A DNA stretch of 64,000 nucleotides from Nonomuraea cavernae (GCF_014646355.1 NZ_BMNH01000007.1:186001-250000), one strand, 5' to 3'; shown: positions 20,598-30,012, numbered from the stretch's first letter. Numbers and translations are program-made. The notes: generated from the letters alone by a model not told the origin.

Positions 20598-22323
20598 GTC
20601 TCACCACCAGCGCGCTGCCGCCGCCGCGCCTGGTCGGCTCGGCCACGGCCTGGACCTTGTTCCGGCCGACGAACTCCAGCGCGGTCGCCGCCCCGATCTC
20701 GGCCGTCAGCGCGAAGCTGTGCCCGCGGGCCTCCAGCTCGGCCCGATGGGCGTCCAGGAACGCCTGCTCCGCCTGCGTCTGCGCGCTGTTGCGCTGCGAG
20801 GCCCGCGGCGCGGCGAGCGCCTCGGGCAGGCTCATGCCCCATTCGAAGCGGTTGACCAGGATCTGCAGCACCGTGGTGATGATCGTCGCGCCGCCGGGCG
20901 AGCCGACCGCCAGCACCGGCTTGCCGTGCTGGAACACGATCGTGGGCGCCATCGACGAGCGCGGCCGCTTGCCGGGACCGGGCAGGTTCGGGTCGCCCGG
21001 AGCCGGGCCGAAGGTGAAGTCGGTCAGCTCGTTGTTGAGCAGGAACCCACGGCCGGGCACCACGATGCCGTTGCCGCCGGTCGACTCGATGGTCAGGTTG
21101 TAGGCCACCACGTTGCCCCAGCGGTCGGCGACCACCAGGTGCGTGGTCTCCGGGCCCTCGCCGGCCGTCGGCGTCGAGGCGCCCTTCGGGGCCTCGCAGA
21201 ACGTGTAACTCCCGTCCGGGTCGCCCGGCGCGGCGGGGTGCGCCATCGCGTCGGGGCCGATCAGACAGGCGCGTTCCTTGGCGAAGCCGTCGGACAGCAG
21301 CTCCTCCAGCGGCACCCCGGGCACGTCCGCGACGTACTTGTTGCGGTCGGCGAAGGCCAGCCGGGACGCCTCCAGGTACTCGTGCAGCCCGACCTGGGGC
21401 AGCGAGTCGAGGATGTTCAGCGCCTCACCCACGGTCGAGCCGCCGGAGGACGGGGGCGCCATGCCGTACACCCGCAGATTCTGGAAGTCGACGCGCGTGG
21501 GCTCACGCAGCAGGGCGCGGTAGGCCCGCAGGTCCGACTGCTCCATGAGGCCGGGCCGGACGTTGCGGGTCGCGCCGGGCACGACCGGCGGCTGCTTGAC
21601 CGTGGCGACGATCTCCTTGCCGAGCTGCCCGCCGTACAACCAGTCGGGGCCGCGCCTGCCCAGCTCGCGGTAGGTGGCGGCGAGGTCGGGGTTCCTGAAG
21701 ACGGAGCCGACGGCCGGCGGCGCGCCGCCCGGCAGGTAGAGGGCGGCGGTGGAGGAGAAGTCCTTGAACCTCGCCCGGTTCTGCTCGGTCTGGGCGGCGA
21801 ACGTCTCGTCGACGACGAAGCCCTTGGACGCCACCTCGATGGCCGGCTGCAGCGCCTGCTTGAGCGAGATCGTGCCGAACCTGCGCAGCGCCAGATCCCA
21901 CTGCGCGACCGCGCCCGGCACCCCCGCCGACAGGCCGCTGGTCACGGCCTCCTCGAACGGGATGCCCTCGAAAGTGGCCGCGTGCATGGCCTTCGGTGCC
22001 GTCTCACGGCCGTCGATCGTGTGCACCTTACGCCGCTGGGCGTCGTAGTAGACGATGAAGCCGCCGCCCGCCAGCCCGGCGGAGTAGGGCTCGGTGACCC
22101 CGAGCACCGCGCCGGCGGCGACGGCGGCGTCGATGGCGTTGCCGCCTCTCTTCAGTACGGCGATGGCCGCCTTGCTCGCGTCGAGGTCGACGGTGGCGAC
22201 CGCGCCGCCCGTCCCCTCGGCGACGGGGACCTTGTGAGGGGGTACGGCCAGCGCGGGAGGGGCGCCGGCCAGCATGAGGAGGACTGCTGCTGTGGAAACG
22301 ATCACACTGCGCATGGTGTCCAC
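20587..22323 (-). CDS. ggt: Gamma-glutamyltransferase
   Basis: 578 residues. A signal peptide (SVIVSTAAVLLMLAGAPPALA) points to export. The precursor should self-cleave before the catalytic threonine in ETTHLVVADRWGNVVA (about residue 392), giving the two subunits. NGIVVPGRGFLLNNELTDF and GSPGGATIITTVLQ are the glutamate-binding and oxyanion segments of the family. It cleaves glutathione-like gamma-glutamyl bonds or moves the glutamyl group to amino acids outside the membrane. ATG at 22314 (MRSV) is an alternative start. Confidence 0.92.
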   Translation of the reverse strand: MDTMRSVIVSTAAVLLMLAGAPPALAVPPHKVPVAEGTGGAVATVDLDASKAAIAVLKRGGNAIDAAVAAGAVLGVTEPYSAGLAGGGFIVYYDAQRRKVHTIDGRETAPKAMHAATFEGIPFEEAVTSGLSAGVPGAVAQWDLALRRFGTISLKQALQPAIEVASKGFVVDETFAAQTEQNRARFKDFSSTAALYLPGGAPPAVGSVFRNPDLAATYRELGRRGPDWLYGGQLGKEIVATVKQPPVVPGATRNVRPGLMEQSDLRAYRALLREPTRVDFQNLRVYGMAPPSSGGSTVGEALNILDSLPQVGLHEYLEASRLAFADRNKYVADVPGVPLEELLSDGFAKERACLIGPDAMAHPAAPGDPDGSYTFCEAPKGASTPTAGEGPETTHLVVADRWGNVVAYNLTIESTGGNGIVVPGRGFLLNNELTDFTFGPAPGDPNLPGPGKRPRSSMAPTIVFQHGKPVLAVGSPGGATIITTVLQILVNRFEWGMSLPEALAAPRASQRNSAQTQAEQAFLDAHRAELEARGHSFALTAEIGAATALEFVGRNKVQAVAEPTRRGGGSALVVRPSR

Positions 22324-22408
22324 GATGGACCAGGTACGCCCGTCGCGGTAGGGCCCCCTGCGACATGCGGGGGATGCGCTGGTCAGGACGTTGACCTAGC
22401 GTGGGCAT

Positions 22409-23524
22409 GTGCGCATGAAGTCCGGATACACCCCATACCTCGCGCTGATCGTCGCGATCGTCCAGGTGGGGTTGTCCCCTGGCGCGGAGTATGGGCAGGA
22501 ATCGTTCAGGGAACCGCTCACCCCTCTGGCGTACGGGTTGCTGCTGGTCGGTCCGGCGATGCTGGCGGTGTTCCGGAAGCTTCCGCTCATCTCGTCGTTC
22601 ATCACGTTCGCGGTGACGTACGTGTACGTGTGGCAGGGCTACCCGTACGGCCCCATCTTCCTCGCCCCGATCGTCGTCCTGTTCCTGCTGATCATGAACG
22701 GGCGGCGGCTGGCCGCGTGGATCCTGGCCGGAGTCACGCTCGCCGTCTTCCTCGTCTACGCCGGGCTCGGCACCTACCAGGGAGGGCCCTGGCTCTACCA
22801 CGCGCTGGCGATCAGCGCGTTCATCCTGGTGTTCATGGTGGCGGCCGAGCTGCTCAGGATTCTGCGGGAGCGCCGCGCCCAGCAGTCGCGGGCGGTCCAG
22901 GAGGAGACCAGGCGGCAGGCCAGCGAGGAACGACTGATCATGGCCCAGGAGCTGCACGACGTGCTGGCGCACAACATCTCGCTCATCCACGTCCAGGCCT
23001 CGACCGCGCTGCACCTCATCGACGACCACCCCGAACAGGCCCGCACCGCGCTGGCCACGATCAAACTAGCCTCCAAGGAGGTGCTCGGCGAGATGCGTTC
23101 GGTGCTGAACGTGCTCCGCGACGGCGCTCCCCGCTCCCCCACCGCCGGGCTCGACCGCCTCGACGAGCTGGCCGAGCGCTCCGGCGTGGACGTGACGATC
23201 AAACACGCCGGCTCCCGGCCGCTGCCCCGGCCGGTCGAACGCGCCGCCTACCGCATCGTGCAGGAGTCGCTCACCAACGCCGCCCGCCACGCCCCCGGCT
23301 CCCGGGTCTCGGTCCGCCTCGAGTACGGCGCGGACGAGCTGTGCATCCAGATCAGCGACACCGGCGCGACGTCACCCGCCGTGCACGCGGAGGTGGGCAG
23401 CGGCAACGGCATCCCCGGCATGCGCGAACGCGCCTCCGCGCTGGGCGGCTCGCTGGTCGCGGGCCCCTCGGGCCACGGCTTCCAGGTCTCGGCCCGGCTC
23501 CCCCTCCCCGAGGAGAACTCTTGA
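22409..23524 (+). CDS. NarL-type sensor histidine kinase
   Basis: 371 residues. Four or five hydrophobic segments fill the first 150 residues, with no periplasmic domain to speak of. Then a coiled-coil stretch, HisKA_3 with the phospho-His in AQELHDVLAHNISLIHVQ, and an HATPase with VQESLTNAARHAPGS and GNGIPGMRERASALGG. This is the DesK/NarX-like group seen widely in actinomycetes. Its stop overlaps the TTG of the response regulator, so the pair is co-translated. Signal unknown; no nearby transport genes. Confidence 0.9.
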   Translation: MRMKSGYTPYLALIVAIVQVGLSPGAEYGQESFREPLTPLAYGLLLVGPAMLAVFRKLPLISSFITFAVTYVYVWQGYPYGPIFLAPIVVLFLLIMNGRRLAAWILAGVTLAVFLVYAGLGTYQGGPWLYHALAISAFILVFMVAAELLRILRERRAQQSRAVQEETRRQASEERLIMAQELHDVLAHNISLIHVQASTALHLIDDHPEQARTALATIKLASKEVLGEMRSVLNVLRDGAPRSPTAGLDRLDELAERSGVDVTIKHAGSRPLPRPVERAAYRIVQESLTNAARHAPGSRVSVRLEYGADELCIQISDTGATSPAVHAEVGSGNGIPGMRERASALGGSLVAGPSGHGFQVSARLPLPEENS

Positions 23525-24168
23525 TCAACGTGCTGCTCGCCGACGACCAGGCCCTGGTGCGGGCGGGCTTCAAGGCCCTGCTCGACGCCCAGCCCGACAT
23601 GACCGTGGTCGCCGAGGCCGCCGACGGCGCCGAGGCCGTGCGTCTGTCGCGCGAGCACGATCCGGACGTGGTGCTGATGGACATCCGGATGCCCGGCACC
23701 GACGGCCTCACCGCCACCCGCCAGATGCCCCCGGGCCCGCGCGTCATCATCCTGACCACCTTCGAGCTGGACGAGTACGTCTTCGAGGCCCTGCGCGGCG
23801 GCGCCAGCGGCTTCCTGGTGAAGGACACCGAGCCGGCCGAGCTCATCCAGGCGGTGCGCGTGGTGGCCGCCGGCGAAGCCCTCCTCTCCCCGAGCGTGAC
23901 CCGCCGCCTCATCTCCGAGTACGCCTCGCGCGCCAAGGAGCCGCTGGCCGCCGACGACCTCGACCGGCTGACCGAACGCGAGCGCGAGGTCCTCACCCTG
24001 GTCGGGGCCGGCATGACCAACGACGAGATCGCGGCCAAGCTGTTCATGTCGCCGGCGACGGCCAAGACGCACGTGAGCCGGACCATGATGAAACTCAACG
24101 CCCGCGACCGCGCCCAACTGGTCGTCATCGCGTACGAATCCGGCGTGGTCAGACCCGGCTGGCTCTGA
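23521..24168 (+). CDS. NarL/LuxR-family response regulator
   Basis: 215 residues from a TTG at 23521 that overlaps the kinase stop (TTGA); GTG 23530 is an alternative but would cut the first strand. Receiver: ADDQ pair, phospho-Asp in DVVLMDIRMPGTDG, Thr in ILTTFE, Lys in FLVKDTEP. C-terminal LuxR helix-turn-helix: LTEREREVLTLVGAGMTNDE and SPATAKTHVSRTMMKL. Partner of the preceding kinase. Targets are not evident; the next gene is past a repeat-filled gap. Confidence 0.9.
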   Translation: MINVLLADDQALVRAGFKALLDAQPDMTVVAEAADGAEAVRLSREHDPDVVLMDIRMPGTDGLTATRQMPPGPRVIILTTFELDEYVFEALRGGASGFLVKDTEPAELIQAVRVVAAGEALLSPSVTRRLISEYASRAKEPLAADDLDRLTEREREVLTLVGAGMTNDEIAAKLFMSPATAKTHVSRTMMKLNARDRAQLVVIAYESGVVRPGWL

Positions 24169-24220
24169 CCTGCCGCTTCGGCGTGGCCCGTTCCCAGGTC
24201 CGTGCTTTCTGTGGGTGGCC

Positions 24221-24590
24221 GCGGAGGCGGGTGGGCGTTCCGGCCGACCGCCTTTCTGTTGGAGCCGCGGAGACGGGTGGGCGTTCCGGCCGACTCTGTT
24301 GGAGCCGCGGAGACGGGTGGGCGTTCCGGCCGACCGCGATTGCCCGGGGTCTGGTGATGTTCGCCTTCGGCGTTGCCGCGGGCGCGGGGGTACCTGGCAC
24401 GGTCTTAAGTCGGCCGGAACGCCCACCCGCCTCCGCTTCAAGCTACCCGGCCCGCTCTGCTCACCCGCCGCAGAGCGGGCAGGGGCCCGTCGCCTTCCGT
24501 CTCGCCGATGCTGAAGCGTCTGTTTCCGCCCGCCGGGCATGCTCGCCGTAGCTGAAGCCGTCACTTTCCGGCACAGTGCGGGCTGGGCAC
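24221..24590. repeat. Left copy of a ~300-400 bp repeat, inverted relative to 25612-25920
   Basis: This gene-free stretch (24169-24784) holds a 28-bp motif GCGGAGGCGGGTGGGCGTTC plus CGGCCGAC at 24221-24248, 24267-24294 and 24307-24334, and inverted at 24409-24436. The last two form a hairpin with 28-bp arms and a 74-nt loop, like a REPIN doublet. Positions 24379-24439 are the exact reverse complement of 25762-25822 (61 bp by eye), and looser homology runs to 24590. Apart from this I see no gene in 24169-24784. Confidence 0.85.
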
Positions 24591-24784
24591 ACACTCCGGA
24601 TATGTGGGACCTGCGCTGGACTTCCCTGAACGGCCGCAGCCGCCGAGACCTGGCGGTTGATCAAGTATCCGGTCGAGGAGAGGCCGGTCGGGGCGCAAAT
24701 CGAGTCTTCTGAGGCGAGGCGGGATGGCGCGGCCGGGGGGTAAATCGGTTGTCCGGGGGTCAGGTGGGATGGCACGGTCGGGCG

Positions 24785-25531
24785 ATGGGGAGATTGTTCG
24801 AGGACTTGGTGGCCGAAGCCGAGACGGTGTCCGTCGACGGGTGGGACTTCTCCTGGCTCGACGGACGAGCGAGCGAGGAACGCCCCTCCTGGGGGTACGC
24901 GCGGCTGCTCGGTGAGCGGATGGCCGAGGCGACGGCCGCGCTGGACATCCAGACCGGTGGCGGCGAGATCCTGGCCGGGCTCCCGAAGCTCCCGCCGGTG
25001 ACCGTCGCCACCGAATCATGGCCGCCCAATCTCAGACTGGCCGCCGCCAGGCTGCGCGAGAGAGGGGGCGCGGTCGTGGCCGACGACGAGGAGCCGCGGC
25101 TCCCCTTCCGGACGGGCGCCTTCGACCTGGTGTCCAGCCGCCACCCGGTGCGTACGTGGTGGACGGAGATCGCCCGCGTGCTCCGCCCCGGCGGCACGTA
25201 CTTCTCCCAACAGGTCGGCCAGCGCAGCGTCTTCGAGCTGGCGGAGTTCTTCCTGGGTCCGCTGGACGGCTCGGCCCGCGACCCGGAGCAGGCCCGGCGC
25301 GAGGCGGAGGCGGCCGGTCTGACCGTCGTCGACCTGCGAGCGGAACGGCTCCGCATGGAGTTCCACGACGTGGGCGCGGTGATCTACTTCCTGCGCAAGG
25401 TGATCTGGATCGTGCCCGGCTTCTCCGTCGACCGCTATCGCAAGGAGCTGCGCGACCTGCACGACCGCATCCAAACTGACGGCCCGTTCGTCGCCCACTC
25501 CGCCCGCTTCCTCATCGAGGCAAGGGCTTGA
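24785..25531 (+). CDS. Class I SAM-dependent methyltransferase
   Basis: 248 residues from the ATG at 24785. Motif I appears as ALDIQTGGGEIL (about residue 65-76), followed by VTVATESWPPNLRLAAARL, the acidic/strand II region, and LPFRTGAFDLVSSRHPVRTWWTEIARVLRPGGTYF, the usual post-II to motif III run. The substrate is not evident. It stands alone between two inverted copies of one repeat; no promoter-like AT-rich gap precedes it. Confidence 0.82.
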   Translation: MGRLFEDLVAEAETVSVDGWDFSWLDGRASEERPSWGYARLLGERMAEATAALDIQTGGGEILAGLPKLPPVTVATESWPPNLRLAAARLRERGGAVVADDEEPRLPFRTGAFDLVSSRHPVRTWWTEIARVLRPGGTYFSQQVGQRSVFELAEFFLGPLDGSARDPEQARREAEAAGLTVVDLRAERLRMEFHDVGAVIYFLRKVIWIVPGFSVDRYRKELRDLHDRIQTDGPFVAHSARFLIEARA

Positions 25532-25611
25532 ACACACCCCGCGTCGTGCTGGAAAGTCCAGTCAGGCTTCAGCTGCGGTGCCCGGCCACGCAAAGCTGGG
25601 GTTTAGTTACG

Positions 25612-26018
25612 GTGCCCGGCCCGCGCTGTGCCGGAAAGTGAAGGCTTCAGCCTACGGCGACCAGCCGCGACGTACGGGATGAGGCGCTTCAGCGTCGGCG
25701 AGCAGGAAGGCGTCGAAGCCCGGCCCGCTCTGCGGTGGTCAGGCAGGACGGCGGGGGCGGTGAAGCGGAGGCGGGTGGGCGTTCCGGCCGACTTAAGACC
25801 GTGCCAGGTACCCCCGCGCCCGAAAACAAGGCCGAAGGCCAAAATCACCAGACCCCGGGCAATCGCGGTCGGCCGGAACGCCCACCCGCCTCCGCGGTCC
25901 AAGCGCCCACCCGCCTCCGCAGCCCCAACGCCCACCCACCGTAGATGGCCCAGGCGCCCGCTCGTTTGCGCGGCCCAAGCGCCCACCCGCCCCGCAGGCA
26001 CACCCACCGTAGACGGCC
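25612..26018. repeat. Right copy of the repeat, inverted relative to 24221-24590
   Basis: Gene-free stretch 25532-26127. It begins GTGCCCGGCCCGCGCTGTGC, the reverse complement match of the left copy's outer end, then carries the 28-bp motif at 25765-25792 and its inverse at 25868-25895 (hairpin, 75-nt loop), followed by decaying copies at 25903-25920 and 25927-26000. Two 18-bp direct repeats CACCCACCGTAGAYGGCC lie at 25933-25950 and 26001-26018. No credible gene is seen here. Confidence 0.85.
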
Positions 26019-26127
26019 CCGAACGAGGGTCCGATTCGGTCAACGCCGGTAAACATACTGTTACTGGCCGCGTCCAATAAGACACGTTACGTTGCTCCTG
26101 GAACCTACATCGAGAGTGGGGACGAGT

Positions 26128-26328
26128 ATGCGGTCGATCGCCCGATTCTGCGGCCAGTGCAGCTGTGGCTGCCCCGAGCTGTTCGTCGACCACGCAGCCC
26201 CAGAAGACCGTCAGGTGATCATCACCGACGACTTCGGGCAGCGCGTCGAGATGAGCCGCGATCAGTTCAGCTCGATAGTGGAGGCGGCCAAGAGCGGGGC
26301 GCTGGACGACCTGGCTCTCGTCCACTGA
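26128..26328 (+). CDS. Small Cys-rich protein, probably metal-binding
   Basis: 66 residues from the ATG at 26128. The N-terminus carries five Cys in a short run (FCGQCSCGCPELFVD), followed by an acidic region with VIITDDFGQRVEMSRDQF. The spacing suggests a small zinc or copper site. It overlaps the start of the TauE/cupredoxin gene (CTGA), so the two are coupled, which points to a metal-related role. I do not recognise a named family. Confidence 0.65.
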   Translation: MRSIARFCGQCSCGCPELFVDHAAPEDRQVIITDDFGQRVEMSRDQFSSIVEAAKSGALDDLALVH

Positions 26329-27374
26329 GCGCGCAGGCCGCCGCCCTGCTCGCCAGCGGCCTCGCCGCCGGCCTCCTGGCGGGCACCGCGTCCTGCGCGG
26401 CGGTCCAGGGCGGCCTTCTGGTCGGCCTGATGGACCGAAGCCCTGGCCCGGCCACCGCCCCCCGATCGACGAGAGCGGCCGGAAAGGACGAGACGTGTTC
26501 GGCGCGGCCTTCCACCGGTGACCCGTCGCTGATCGGGTGGTTCCTGGCGGGCAGGCTGGTCGCCTACTCGGCGGTGGGAGCGCTGCTCGGGCTGCTGGGC
26601 GCGGCCGTCAGCCTGCCGCCCGCGGCCAGGGCACTGCTGCTCGTGGCGGCGGGCGTCACGGTGATCGTGTTCGCCGTACGACTGCTGCGCCGTACGGAAC
26701 CCGGCTGCGCCCCGCCGGCACGGCAGACGAGGCGGCTGGCCGCGCCGTTGCTGGGCGCGGCGACCATCCTGGTCCCGTGCGGCGTGACGATCGGCATGGA
26801 GATGGTCGCCGTCTCCAGCGGATCCCCTCTCGGCGGGGCGGCGGTGATGGCCGGGTTCGTGCTCGGCACCGCTCCGGCGTTCGCGCTGCTGGGCTACGTG
26901 CTCCGGCGCGTCTCGCGGACCAGGGTGGCCAGGCTGGCCGGAGTGGTTGCGCTGGCGGCCGGGCTGTGGACGATCGGCACCGGGCTCAACCTGGGCGGCT
27001 GGCTGCCGCGGCCGACGCTCTCCGCCGCGGCCTCGGCCGGCGTACCGACAACCGGCAGCGCACGCACACACGAAACCGGCACACACGAAACCGGGACGAC
27101 CGGGACGACCGGGACGGCCGTCGCGGAGGGCGGGCGCAGGGTCACGGTGTGGGCGATGCGCGACGGCTACCGGCCGGGCATCGTGACGGCCAGGGCGGGC
27201 GTGCCGGTGGAGGTCGTGTTCAAGCTGGTCGACCAGGGCTGCACGGGCACGGTGGTGCTCGACGGCCGTGACATCACCCTGCCGGCGACCGTGACGTTAC
27301 CTCCGCAGCCCGCCGGGACGATGCGCTACACCTGCGCGATGGGGATGTACACGGGGTTCATCGAGTTCTCCTAG
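26325..27374 (+). CDS. TauE/SafE-like (UreH-type) membrane protein with C-terminal cupredoxin domain
   Basis: About 349 residues if read from the CTG at 26325 that overlaps the previous stop. No ATG/GTG in frame lies between 26157 and the first membrane helix (ASGLAAGLLAGTASCAAVQGG), so the start is unsettled. Six helices follow, with ATILVPCGVTIGMEMVAVSSGSP, typical of the UreH/TauE-like transporters of the DsbD fold group. After a Thr/Gly linker with short repeats comes a cupredoxin-like domain: YRPGIVTARAGVPVEVVFK, QGCTGTVVL and YTCAMGMYTG, with Cys and Met as candidate copper ligands. Likely copper handling or delivery at the membrane (inference). Confidence 0.75.
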   Translation: MSAQAAALLASGLAAGLLAGTASCAAVQGGLLVGLMDRSPGPATAPRSTRAAGKDETCSARPSTGDPSLIGWFLAGRLVAYSAVGALLGLLGAAVSLPPAARALLLVAAGVTVIVFAVRLLRRTEPGCAPPARQTRRLAAPLLGAATILVPCGVTIGMEMVAVSSGSPLGGAAVMAGFVLGTAPAFALLGYVLRRVSRTRVARLAGVVALAAGLWTIGTGLNLGGWLPRPTLSAAASAGVPTTGSARTHETGTHETGTTGTTGTAVAEGGRRVTVWAMRDGYRPGIVTARAGVPVEVVFKLVDQGCTGTVVLDGRDITLPATVTLPPQPAGTMRYTCAMGMYTGFIEFS

Positions 27375-27425
27375 ACCCGGCAATTACCCCTCGCTTCCGT
27401 CCGGTTACGTGTCACCCTGTGGGCC

Positions 27426-28811
27426 ATGTCGTGGTGGCAAGGTGAGGCGCCGGCCGTTCCGGCGCCGCGCGTGGGCGACGAGGCCGAGCTGCTGCTGGCC
27501 GCGCAGGCGGGTGACCCGCAGGCCGCGCACCGGCTCGGCAGGTTGCACGCGCAGCGGGGTGACCGTTCAGCGGCCCGGCACTGGTGGGAGATGGCGGCCT
27601 CGGGCGGCAACGTCGACAGCGCCTTCAACCTGGGCATCTGGCACGAGAAGCATGGCAGCCTGGAGGAGGCGGTCTTCTGGTACGAGCGGGCGGCCGGCAC
27701 GGGTGACGCGGAGGCGGCCGTCAACCTGGCCACGCTGCTGCTGGAGCAGCGCGGCGACCTGGAGGGCGCGAGGGGCTGGTTCGAGTGCGCGGCCCGCGCC
27801 GGGTCCCGGCCCGCGGCCCGGCGGCTGGCGCTGATCTGCGAGGACGCGGGCGAGCTGCACGCGGCGCGGGAGTGGCATCGCCGGGCCGCCACCGACGGCG
27901 ACACGGCCTGCGCCCACGACCTGGGGTTCCTGGCCTACTCGGCCGGTGACGACGAGGAGACCGTGCGGTGGTGGGAGTTCGCGACGCGCGGCGGGCAGGC
28001 CGACTCTGCCTACTGTCTGGGCCTGTTCCTGCAGGCCAGCCGCGATCCCGAGGCCGCCGAGACCTACTTCCGGCTGGCCGCGGCGAGCGAGCATCCCGGC
28101 GCCGCCGCCCAGTTGGGCGGCATCGCGCTCTCCCGTGGCGACCTGCGCACGGCTCGCGGCTGGTACGAACGGGCGGCGGGCGCGGGCCGGGTGGAGGCCC
28201 AGCGGATGGCCGGGTTCGTCTGCGTGGAGCTGGGCGACTCGCGCGGGGCCAGTCACTGGTTCGGCCGGGCGGCGGCCGGGGGCGATGCGGAGGCCTCGTT
28301 CAACTTCGGGCTGTTGCTCATCGCGGAGTTCGGCGACCTCGAAGGGGGGCGGCACTGGTTCCGTGAGGCGGCGCTGGCCGGGCACCACCAGGCGGCCCTT
28401 GAGCTGGGCGGCCTGCTGACGGCGGCCGGGGAGGTGGGCGAGGCCCGGCGGTGGCTGGCCGATCCGCCGCCGCCGTCGTGGGGCAGGATGGCCGAGCCCG
28501 AGTTGTGCGCCCGGGCGGAGCTCGCGGCGGCGGCGACCGGCCGCAGGGGCGGCGTCTCGCTGGCGGTGCCCGCGCTGACGGAGGTTCTCTGCACCTGGGA
28601 CGTGGTGACCAGGCCGCTGCACGACCACGCCGACGTGATCGGCTGGCTGGTGGCGCGGAGCGGCCTGCACACCAGCGCGATCGAGCATCTGGCCGCGGTG
28701 CGGGTCACGCTGCTGCGGCCGGGCGGCGCGCCGTGGCCCAGCCCGGCCGAGATCGAGCACGTCCTGGCCACGGCCCGCGAGCTGCGCCGCCGTTTCGGCC
28801 TGCGCCGATAG
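27426..28811 (+). CDS. Sel1/TPR-like repeat protein
   Basis: 461 residues built of about nine repeats of roughly 34-36 residues with the Sel1 look (A-x-x-x-x-x-G ... A..W...AA..G...A). Examples: ARHWWEMAASGGNVDSAFNL, AVFWYERAAGTGDAEAAVNL, ARGWYERAAGAGRVEAQRMA. These form a helical solenoid for protein binding. No signal peptide or membrane helix. The last 120 residues are a separate, non-repeat helical part. Partner unknown; it converges on ald. Confidence 0.82.
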   Translation: MSWWQGEAPAVPAPRVGDEAELLLAAQAGDPQAAHRLGRLHAQRGDRSAARHWWEMAASGGNVDSAFNLGIWHEKHGSLEEAVFWYERAAGTGDAEAAVNLATLLLEQRGDLEGARGWFECAARAGSRPAARRLALICEDAGELHAAREWHRRAATDGDTACAHDLGFLAYSAGDDEETVRWWEFATRGGQADSAYCLGLFLQASRDPEAAETYFRLAAASEHPGAAAQLGGIALSRGDLRTARGWYERAAGAGRVEAQRMAGFVCVELGDSRGASHWFGRAAAGGDAEASFNFGLLLIAEFGDLEGGRHWFREAALAGHHQAALELGGLLTAAGEVGEARRWLADPPPPSWGRMAEPELCARAELAAAATGRRGGVSLAVPALTEVLCTWDVVTRPLHDHADVIGWLVARSGLHTSAIEHLAAVRVTLLRPGGAPWPSPAEIEHVLATARELRRRFGLRR

Positions 28812-28832
28812 CGGTGCGGGCCGCGAGGGAGG

Positions 28833-29948
28833 TCAGGCGGCGAGTACGTCGGGGACGGGCGTGTAGGGCAGGTCGAGCGCCTGCGCGACCGGCTCGTTGG
28901 TGAGGCGCCCGCCGTGCGTGTTGAGGCCGCGCGCGAGCCCCGCGTCACTCTTGAGCGCGTCGCGCCAGCCCAGGTTGGCCAGCTTGACCGCGTACGGCAG
29001 GGTGGCGTTGGTCAGCGCGTACGTGGAGGTGTTGGCCACCGAGCCCGGCATGTTGGCCACGCAGTAGAAGACCGAGTCGTGCACCCGGTAGGTCGGCTCG
29101 GCGTGGGTGGTGGGGCGCGAGTCGGCGAAGCAGCCGCCCTGGTCGATGGCGATGTCGACGAGCACCGAGCCCGGCTTCATGCGGGAGACCAGGTCGTTCG
29201 AGACGAGGGTGGGGGCCTTCGCGCCGGGGATGAGGACGGCGCCGATCACCAGGTCGGCTTCAAGGACCTCCCGCTCGATCGCGTACGAGGTGGAGACCAG
29301 GGTTTTGAGGCGGCCCTGGTAGACGGCGTCGATGAAGCGGAGCCGGTCGACGTTGGTGTCGAGGACGGTGACGTCGGCGCCCATGCCGACGGCGATCTGC
29401 GCGGCGTTGAGGCCGGAGACGCCGCCGCCGATGACGACGACCTTGGCCGGGGCGACGCCGGGCACGCCGCCCGGCAGGACGCCGCGGCCGCCGTTGAACC
29501 GCATCAGGTTGTAGGCGCCGACCTGCGGGGCGAGCCGCCCGGCGACCTCGGACATGGGGGCGAGCAGCGGCAGCGCGTCACCGACCTGGACGGTCTCGTA
29601 CGCGATGCCGGTCGTCCCGGCGGACAGCAGGGCGTCGGTGCACGGGTGCGAGGCGGCCAGGTGCAGGTAGGTGAAGAGCACGAGGTCTTCGCGCAGGCGG
29701 TGGTATTCGGAGGCGATCGGCTCCTTCACCTTGAGCACCAGCTCCGCCTCGGCCCACACCGCGTCGGCACTGTCGATGATCTTCGCGCCCGCGGCGAGAT
29801 ACTCGTCGTCGGTGATGTGCGATCCGAGGCCGGCCTCGCTCTGGACGGTGACGTCGTGGCCGTTGCGGACGAGTTCGTGCACGCCCGCCGGGGTGACGGC
29901 CACGCGGTATTCATGGTTCTTGACCTCGGCGGGCACACCGATCTTCAT
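28833..29948 (-). CDS. ald: Alanine dehydrogenase
   Basis: 371 residues, full length for the family. N-terminal [20 protein letters not shown], substrate Lys/His in LVLKVKEP (about 73-75) and YLHLAAS (His96), the NAD Rossmann motif [15 protein letters not shown] (about 170-184), and the Asp of [14 protein letters not shown] near 270. It interconverts L-alanine and pyruvate plus ammonia with NAD(H). Downstream of a class III aminotransferase with a 64-bp gap that holds a strong hairpin, so expression may be tuned separately. Confidence 0.95.
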   Translation of the reverse strand: MKIGVPAEVKNHEYRVAVTPAGVHELVRNGHDVTVQSEAGLGSHITDDEYLAAGAKIIDSADAVWAEAELVLKVKEPIASEYHRLREDLVLFTYLHLAASHPCTDALLSAGTTGIAYETVQVGDALPLLAPMSEVAGRLAPQVGAYNLMRFNGGRGVLPGGVPGVAPAKVVVIGGGVSGLNAAQIAVGMGADVTVLDTNVDRLRFIDAVYQGRLKTLVSTSYAIEREVLEADLVIGAVLIPGAKAPTLVSNDLVSRMKPGSVLVDIAIDQGGCFADSRPTTHAEPTYRVHDSVFYCVANMPGSVANTSTYALTNATLPYAVKLANLGWRDALKSDAGLARGLNTHGGRLTNEPVAQALDLPYTPVPDVLAA

Positions 29949-29974
29949 TGCGCCGGTTCCTTTCGGGACGAAAA

Positions 29975-30003
29975 TGTCCGGTACGGCTATGCCGTACCGG
30001 ACA
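29975..30003 (-). terminator. Hairpin between the aminotransferase and ald, terminator or attenuator
   Basis: TGTCCGGTACGGC (29975-29987) pairs perfectly with GCCGTACCGGACA (29991-30003) around a 3-nt loop. On the transcribed strand it is followed by ATTTTCG, a short U-rich run, and lies 27 nt before the ald start. Confidence 0.7.
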
Positions 30004-30012
30004 GGGGGGTTT

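Noticed and set aside
24221..26018. Repeat-flanked methyltransferase as an insertion sequence or integron cassette
   Set aside because: No transposase or integrase frame, no target duplication, and the repeats lie in inverted orientation with several internal motif copies. A REPIN/MITE-like repeat pair fits better.
25603..26325. 240-residue minus-strand ORF through the right repeat
   Set aside because: Its sequence is the translation of the repeat (GWAFRPTAIARGL etc.) and runs antisense into the Cys-rich gene; no sign of selection as protein.
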